Source: Candidatus Nitrosopolaris rasttigaisensis (GTDB lineage: Archaea > Thermoproteota > Nitrososphaeria > Nitrososphaerales > Nitrososphaeraceae). From it: DNA of 7,044 nt. Every line of letters begins with the position of its first letter. Within the stretch, counting starts at the first letter, position 1. Shown here piece after piece: positions 4,590 to 7,044 of this stretch. The notes below the pieces were generated by a model. The model worked only from the letters and a program-made list of their open reading frames with translations, did not search any database and had not been told where the DNA came from. Made by a program: the position numbers and the translations under genes. The DNA lies in contig CAKOFP010000031.1 of assembly GCA_933226995.1 (NCBI GenBank), positions 1-7,044 on the forward strand. Direction: 5' to 3'.

Positions 4590-4703
4590 ATGGCTAGAAT
4601 AGTATCTCGTGATGGCAAAGATTTTTGTCTTGATTGCAATGAGTTCATAACAGACATTCGAGAGCATATGGAAACCCGCCATCAAGATCCAAATCAGACC
4701 TAG
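4590..4703 (+). CDS. 37-residue C2H2-type zinc-finger protein
   Basis: A very short gene from ATG 4590 to TAG 4701-4703. The product begins MARIVSRDGKDFCLDCNEF and carries one zinc-binding motif, Cys13-x2-Cys16-x9-His26-x4-His31, followed by the short tail QDPNQT. The order and spacing (a Cys knuckle, a short linker, then a His pair in a helical stretch, DIREHMETRH) fit a minimal single-finger fold close to C2H2. Tiny stand-alone zinc-finger proteins are common in archaea, mostly with unknown roles; nucleic-acid or protein binding is inferred. A TATA box at 26 bases suggests a leaderless mRNA. It converges on tRNA-Lys, ending 33 bases from it. A 72-codon frame on the other strand over the same DNA lacks any motif and is considered its shadow. 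Confidence 0.7.
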   Translation: MARIVSRDGKDFCLDCNEFITDIREHMETRHQDPNQT

Positions 4704-4736
4704 TTATCTCATTTTCTTGGATTCGATTGAATAAGG

Positions 4737-4823
4737 CGGGCCCGTCGGGATTCGAACCCGAGACAGCCGGATTTCTTCCCTAGGTTAAAAGTCCGGTACT
4801 CTACCTGGCTGAGCTACGGGCCC
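4737..4823 (-). tRNA. tRNA-Lys(TTT) with a 13-nt intron
   Basis: A full cloverleaf reads on the minus strand: acceptor GGGCCCG/CGGGCCC with discriminator G, D-stem GCTC/GAGT, anticodon stem CCGGA/TCCGG, and T-arm TCGGG-TTCGAAT-CCCGA. The anticodon loop CTTTTA-A carries TTT at 4787-4789. Removing 13 nt gives a standard 74-nt tRNA. The 3' CCA is not encoded. A TATA-like AT-rich segment lies at 4849-4865. Confidence 0.95.
4773..4785 (-). other. tRNA-Lys intron at the canonical 37/38 position
   Basis: The intron ACCTAGGGAAGAA lies between A37 and A38. A BHB can be drawn: loop residues CUUU pair with intron GAAG as the 4-bp central helix, flanked by the 3-nt bulges UA^A and AA^A, cut after the second base. 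Beneath it is the anticodon stem; above it is a very small CC/GG closure, so the inner helix is minimal. Splicing by the tRNA endonuclease is inferred from archaeal practice. Confidence 0.85.
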
Positions 4824-4848
4824 AGTTTAATCCTAGGCTCAGGCATCG

Positions 4849-4865
4849 TATAATTTATTTTTATA
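4849..4865 (-). promoter_or_regulatory. TATA region of tRNA-Lys
   Basis: The minus strand reads TATAAAAATAAATTATA, about 26-42 bases before the mature 5' end at 4823. Either TATAAAAA or TAAATTATA could serve as the box, placing the start a few bases before the tRNA. Confidence 0.5.
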
Positions 4866-4904
4866 CACTCGCTAAGGACATGGATGCAACTGGCGAGGCA
4901 AAAC

Positions 4905-4912
4905 AATTTAAG
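4905..4912 (+). promoter_or_regulatory. TATA box of tRNA-Asp
   Basis: AATTTAAG is centred about 30 bases before the mature 5' end at 4939, as expected for an archaeal tRNA promoter. CTTAAAAG at 4919-4926 is a less well placed alternative. Confidence 0.4.
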
Positions 4913-4938
4913 TGCTTGCTTAAAAGCCTCCTTTGTGC

Positions 4939-5041
4939 GCCCGGGTAGTATAGAGATTGCTGATCATCAGTAGTCATAAAATCCGGTCCAGTATGGGGGA
5001 CTGTCACTCCTTCGACCCGGGTTCGAATCCCGGCCCGGGCG
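4939..5041 (+). tRNA. tRNA-Asp(GTC) with an insertion in the D-loop
   Basis: The acceptor GCCCGGG/CCCGGGC (4939-4945, 5034-5040) with discriminator G, anticodon stem GGGGA/TCCTT, loop CTGTCAC with anticodon GTC at 5003-5005, and T-arm CCGGG-TTCGAAT-CCCGG are typical of archaeal tRNA-Asp. The D-stem is GTAT (4948-4951) with GTAT (4991-4994), but 39 bases lie between the two arms where 8-11 are normal. Removing about 28 nt leaves a 75-nt tRNA with D-loop AG-TCC-GG-TCCA. The 3' CCA is not encoded. It diverges from tRNA-Lys, with 115 bp between them. Confidence 0.9.
4954..4981 (+). other. Probable non-canonical intron in the tRNA-Asp D-loop
   Basis: Between A14-G15 (4952-4953) and the D-loop GG (4985-4986) lies extra sequence that forms a hairpin: GATTGCTG (4955-4962) pairs with CAGTAGTC (4968-4975) around loop ATCAT, allowing G-T pairs. 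With cuts after 4953 and 4981 the junctions sit in 3-nt bulges AG^A and AA^T. They are separated by GUAU/AUAA, in which three of four positions pair. This is a relaxed bulge-helix-bulge. The exact boundaries are inferred and could shift by one or two bases. Confidence 0.65.
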
Positions 5042-5051
5042 CTGTATTCGC

Positions 5052-5057
5052 TTTTTT
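5052..5057 (+). terminator. T-run after tRNA-Asp
   Basis: Six consecutive T bases lie 10 bases after the tRNA end. Archaeal RNA polymerase commonly stops at such runs without a hairpin. It also separates the tRNA from the converging phosphatase gene, which ends at 5078. Confidence 0.5.
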
Positions 5058-5077
5058 CATAACGGCTGGAATTCTAT

Positions 5078-5899
5078 TCAGCTGCTGATATGCATATAAT
5101 CAGCCAGACGCGCAAATATCTCGTCGCTACTTACCGCTAGGAATGATATTCTTCCTTTGTTATCTATCTCAGAATCAAGCCTCAAGCCATCGGTCGAGTA
5201 CAACTTTCCTCCTGCTTCCTTTACAATTAGGTAAGCCGCTGCGAGATCCGTTGCACGAATTTTTCCGCGAATATCAATATAAGCATCTAAAAACCCTCTA
5301 GCAAGATAACACAATTCCAAGGCATTTGCTCCAAATTGTCTGATGTGAGTTACGTTTGAAATAACTTTGAGCAGGCTCATCATAACCCCAGAAGAGGCAC
5401 CAGATAAATTCATACCTACCAGAATATCATCCAGATTGTCACTGTCAGCAAATTTGAATGACTTGCTTACCCGGATTTGACTGTTGTTCATAAACGCACC
5501 TCCCTGATCCGAAGCATGATAGAGATCACCTCGTGACAAGTCGATAATAGCGGCGTCCATTACCGATGTGAGTTTGACGTCTGTTGCATAAGCTAGAGAA
5601 CAACAATAGAATGGTATTGCACGACTTGCATTAGTTGTTCCATCAATAGCATCCATGACCAAGTAACCATCATCCTCGCCGTCAATTGTACCTGATTCCT
5701 CTCCGACGATCGTAGGGTTAAAGTTGTGTTTCTTGACTATTTCCATCACTGCTGCTTCAGCAACAACATCGATTCTTCTGCTGATATCTCCCCCTGCACC
5801 TCTTCCCAATTTCTCATTGCCCTGTTTGGTTCCGACTAAACCCCTTGTTTGATAGTATACTTGGTTGCATGCTTCTTTAAGCAGGTCAAGTATATCCAT
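5078..5899 (-). CDS. Inositol monophosphatase / archaeal FBPase family phosphatase
   Basis: A 273-residue cytoplasmic, metal-dependent sugar-phosphate phosphatase of the IMPase superfamily; the length is typical. Signatures in order: GGDISRRID (about 36-44), the metal-binding VGEES (65-69), the core motif DAIDGTTN (83-90, with Asp83 and Asp86 as metal ligands) and the C-terminal ATDLAAAYLIVKEAGG (216-231) with Asp218 in place of the usual WDxAAG aspartate. Archaeal members often hydrolyse both inositol-1-phosphate and fructose-1,6-bisphosphate, so the gene may serve inositol-lipid or gluconeogenic metabolism; the sequence does not choose. The ATG at 5899 is a normal start. A TATA-like TTTAATAC at 5955-5962 (minus strand) would give a leader of about 33 bases. 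No catalytic residue seems missing. It converges with tRNA-Asp and is probably monocistronic. Confidence 0.9.
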   Translation of the reverse strand: MDILDLLKEACNQVYYQTRGLVGTKQGNEKLGRGAGGDISRRIDVVAEAAVMEIVKKHNFNPTIVGEESGTIDGEDDGYLVMDAIDGTTNASRAIPFYCCSLAYATDVKLTSVMDAAIIDLSRGDLYHASDQGGAFMNNSQIRVSKSFKFADSDNLDDILVGMNLSGASSGVMMSLLKVISNVTHIRQFGANALELCYLARGFLDAYIDIRGKIRATDLAAAYLIVKEAGGKLYSTDGLRLDSEIDNKGRISFLAVSSDEIFARLADYMHISS

Positions 5900-5954
5900 G
5901 ATCGAGTCTTCTCGCTTCGTTATTTGTCAAGAAAAAGGTAACTTGTTTTTAGTT

Positions 5955-5962
5955 GTATTAAA
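5955..5962 (-). promoter_or_regulatory. TATA-like box of the phosphatase gene
   Basis: TTTAATAC on the minus strand predicts a start near 5932, about 33 bases before the ATG at 5899. No Shine-Dalgarno site of note follows. Confidence 0.35.
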
Positions 5963-6555
5963 GAACCAATGATCCACCTACAGACGTCGCCATATCAAAA
6001 AATTGCATCAGACTGAAATCTCCTCTGTTTTTCTCTTCTTTTCTTTGATTATTCTATAAATCCAGAGTTTGGCCGCCAGGTACATGCTATAAAACAAGAA
6101 TCTTGATTGCATACTCAATCAATCGATGAAATAGGTTATAAAGTTGTTGGAATTAATTAATTCCTACAACGACAACAATAACAAGAACAACAAGAACTAA
6201 TACTTCCTGATTGACGGTAAATTTAACCAGTATCGATCGCGAACAGTTCCCTTTTTCAGGCGGGCAAAGATCCCGTCCGTGCTATATTGTGGGATTACTA
6301 ATCTTTTAATAAATGTGATCAGTAATACGTACAACGTAATGTTGCACTCCCACCATAAATCACTCCCAAAGTTACGACCTACGCCTGCTTGAACCCTTGT
6401 TTAATGATAAAAACTGATTCAACAAACGGTGGGGACTTCTCTATAGCCAACTAGCGGTCTAAACTCGCAGAACTAAAACAGCACGCCATAATTTTAGAAC
6501 ACGATTTATTACAGATTAATCAAACATAGTGAATCAGGGCTCCAGAAATCACGAG
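5963..6555. other. Long noncoding gap between proS and the phosphatase gene
   Basis: No ORF with recognisable character lies here on either strand. Contents seen: a pyrimidine-rich tract (about 6018-6048); a TATA-like box with a 28-base palindrome (6136-6170); a run of CAA/GAA-rich sequence (about 6166-6198); a 6-bp hairpin GGCGGG/CCCGTC (6259-6264, 6272-6277); and an inverted repeat ATTACT/AGTAAT (6294-6299, 6321-6326) around the AT-rich TTTTAATAAAT. It may hold a small RNA gene, but I cannot name one. Confidence 0.4.
6136..6170 (+). promoter_or_regulatory. TATA box next to a 28-base palindrome
   Basis: GGAATTAATTAATTCC (6149-6164) is a perfect 16-bp palindrome. Outside it, GTTGT (6143-6147) and ACAAC (6166-6170) continue the symmetry with a single T-T mismatch, so the dyad spans 6143-6170. 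TTATAAAG at 6136-6143 directly precedes it and would start transcription near 6165. A dimeric regulator bound here would block that promoter. No ORF follows, so the controlled transcript is unknown. Confidence 0.45.
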
Positions 6556-7044
6556 CTAGTAAGCGCGTGCGAAAACTGCAATTTTGTTTGCAGGTCGTTT
6601 GCAATAAACACAATTGGATAACAAACCAGCTTCGAGCTGCTCATCAAAAGGAAGGACTCGCAAGTCGGCTCCCGTTTCTTCCTTTACTTTTGTCTCACAA
6701 CTTTGGTCCCCACACCATCCTGTATAAATGAACCCACCTTTGCCATCAAGAATTGATTTGAAAGAATCGTAAGAGATCGCTTTCGACATATATTGTCTCA
6801 GGATTTCCTTAGTTCGAAGTAGAAGATTGGTTTGGATTTCATTCAAAATCGAACATACTGAATCTACCAATATTGAACAGTCGACCGTCGATTTCTGCAT
6901 GGTATCTCTCCTAACAAGTTCCACTTGGCCATTCTCGATATCCCGTGGTCCTAGATTAATTCTAAGTGGAACTCCTTTGACCTCCCATTCATTGAATTTC
7001 CATCCCGAAGTATATTCGTCTCGCTCATCAACTATGACTCTTAG
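6556..7044 (-). CDS. proS: Prolyl-tRNA synthetase, C-terminal part (cut by the window edge)
   Basis: The last 162 codons of an archaeal/eukaryotic-type class II prolyl-tRNA synthetase, which charges tRNA-Pro. The reading frame is open to the window end. The visible part starts in the anticodon-binding domain with DEYTSGWKFNEWEVKG and continues through PLRINLGPRDIENGQVELV to RRDT. The archaeal-type C-terminal domain then follows. It contains KGGFIYTGWCGDQSCETKVK, RVLPFDEQ and CVYCKRP. The four cysteines of GWCGDQSC and CVYC are the likely zinc ligands. The protein ends in FARAY, matching the family's aromatic-Tyr terminus. An apparent GTG start at 6924 is internal, because upstream codons continue the conserved sequence. 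The N-terminal catalytic core lies outside the window. Confidence 0.95.
   Translation of the reverse strand, partial: LRVIVDERDEYTSGWKFNEWEVKGVPLRINLGPRDIENGQVELVRRDTMQKSTVDCSILVDSVCSILNEIQTNLLLRTKEILRQYMSKAISYDSFKSILDGKGGFIYTGWCGDQSCETKVKEETGADLRVLPFDEQLEAGLLSNCVYCKRPANKIAVFARAY

Noticed and set aside
4467..4685. A 72-codon minus-strand frame
   Set aside because: It lies over the zinc-finger gene on the opposite strand, where the Cys/His motif and a well-placed TATA box favour the plus strand.
4737..5041. Integration site of a mobile element at the tRNA pair
   Set aside because: I found no duplicated tRNA 3' end, integrase or flanking direct repeat in the window.
6922..6924. A GTG start for a separate 122-residue protein at the right edge
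   Set aside because: The codons upstream of the GTG read straight into conserved prolyl-tRNA synthetase sequence, so this is the interior of proS.

Overview
The window looks like a gene-sparse piece of an archaeal chromosome, most probably from an ammonia-oxidising-type Nitrososphaerota (Thaumarchaeota) relative. Five things point this way: an archaeal/eukaryotic-type prolyl-tRNA synthetase tail with the terminal zinc domain; two tRNA genes interrupted by short introns that can fold as bulge-helix-bulge (BHB) substrates; TATA boxes about 25-30 bases upstream of genes with very short leaders; a stand-alone mini C2H2 zinc-finger protein; and an archaeal-type inositol-monophosphatase/FBPase homologue. 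The phylum assignment is an inference from gene style, not from a database match. Only about half of the window is convincingly coding.

Left part (1-2400): a regulatory-looking region (53-121) with three helically spaced TGTWWACA palindromes and an AATCCGCGA/TCGCGGATT dyad centred on a TATA box. It is followed by a doubtful small ORF, then moaD-moaE (+), which together encode molybdopterin synthase. Converging on them is a fused moaC-moaB gene (-). The fusion would make cyclic pyranopterin monophosphate and later adenylylate molybdopterin, so three genes cover several steps of molybdenum-cofactor synthesis. MoaA, MoeA and the MoaD-activating enzyme are not in the window.

Centre (2598-3308): two small minus-strand ORFs (a 40-residue peptide with a good Shine-Dalgarno site and an 82-residue two-helix membrane protein) diverge from a 48-residue ribbon-helix-helix-like regulator. 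The shared intergenic region carries four TGGTAT-type half-sites around both TATA boxes, which suggests a self-contained regulatory module.

Gene-poor block (3309-4589): it contains a second, larger copy of the two-motif architecture seen at the left edge. Five TGTWWACA sites lie at 10-12 or 20 bp steps, followed by a CGCG/ATCCGC array surrounding a TATA-like box, and then a candidate structured small RNA ending in a T-rich tract. The recurrence of the same motif pair around TATA boxes at two loci is the most interesting signal in the window.

Right part (4590-7044): a leaderless-looking 37-residue zinc-finger gene; tRNA-Lys(TTT) (-) with a 13-nt canonical intron; tRNA-Asp(GTC) (+) with an approximately 28-nt insertion in the D-loop; an inositol-monophosphatase/FBPase family gene (-); a 656-bp noncoding gap with a 28-base near-perfect palindrome next to a TATA box; and the 3' end of proS (-), cut by the window edge.
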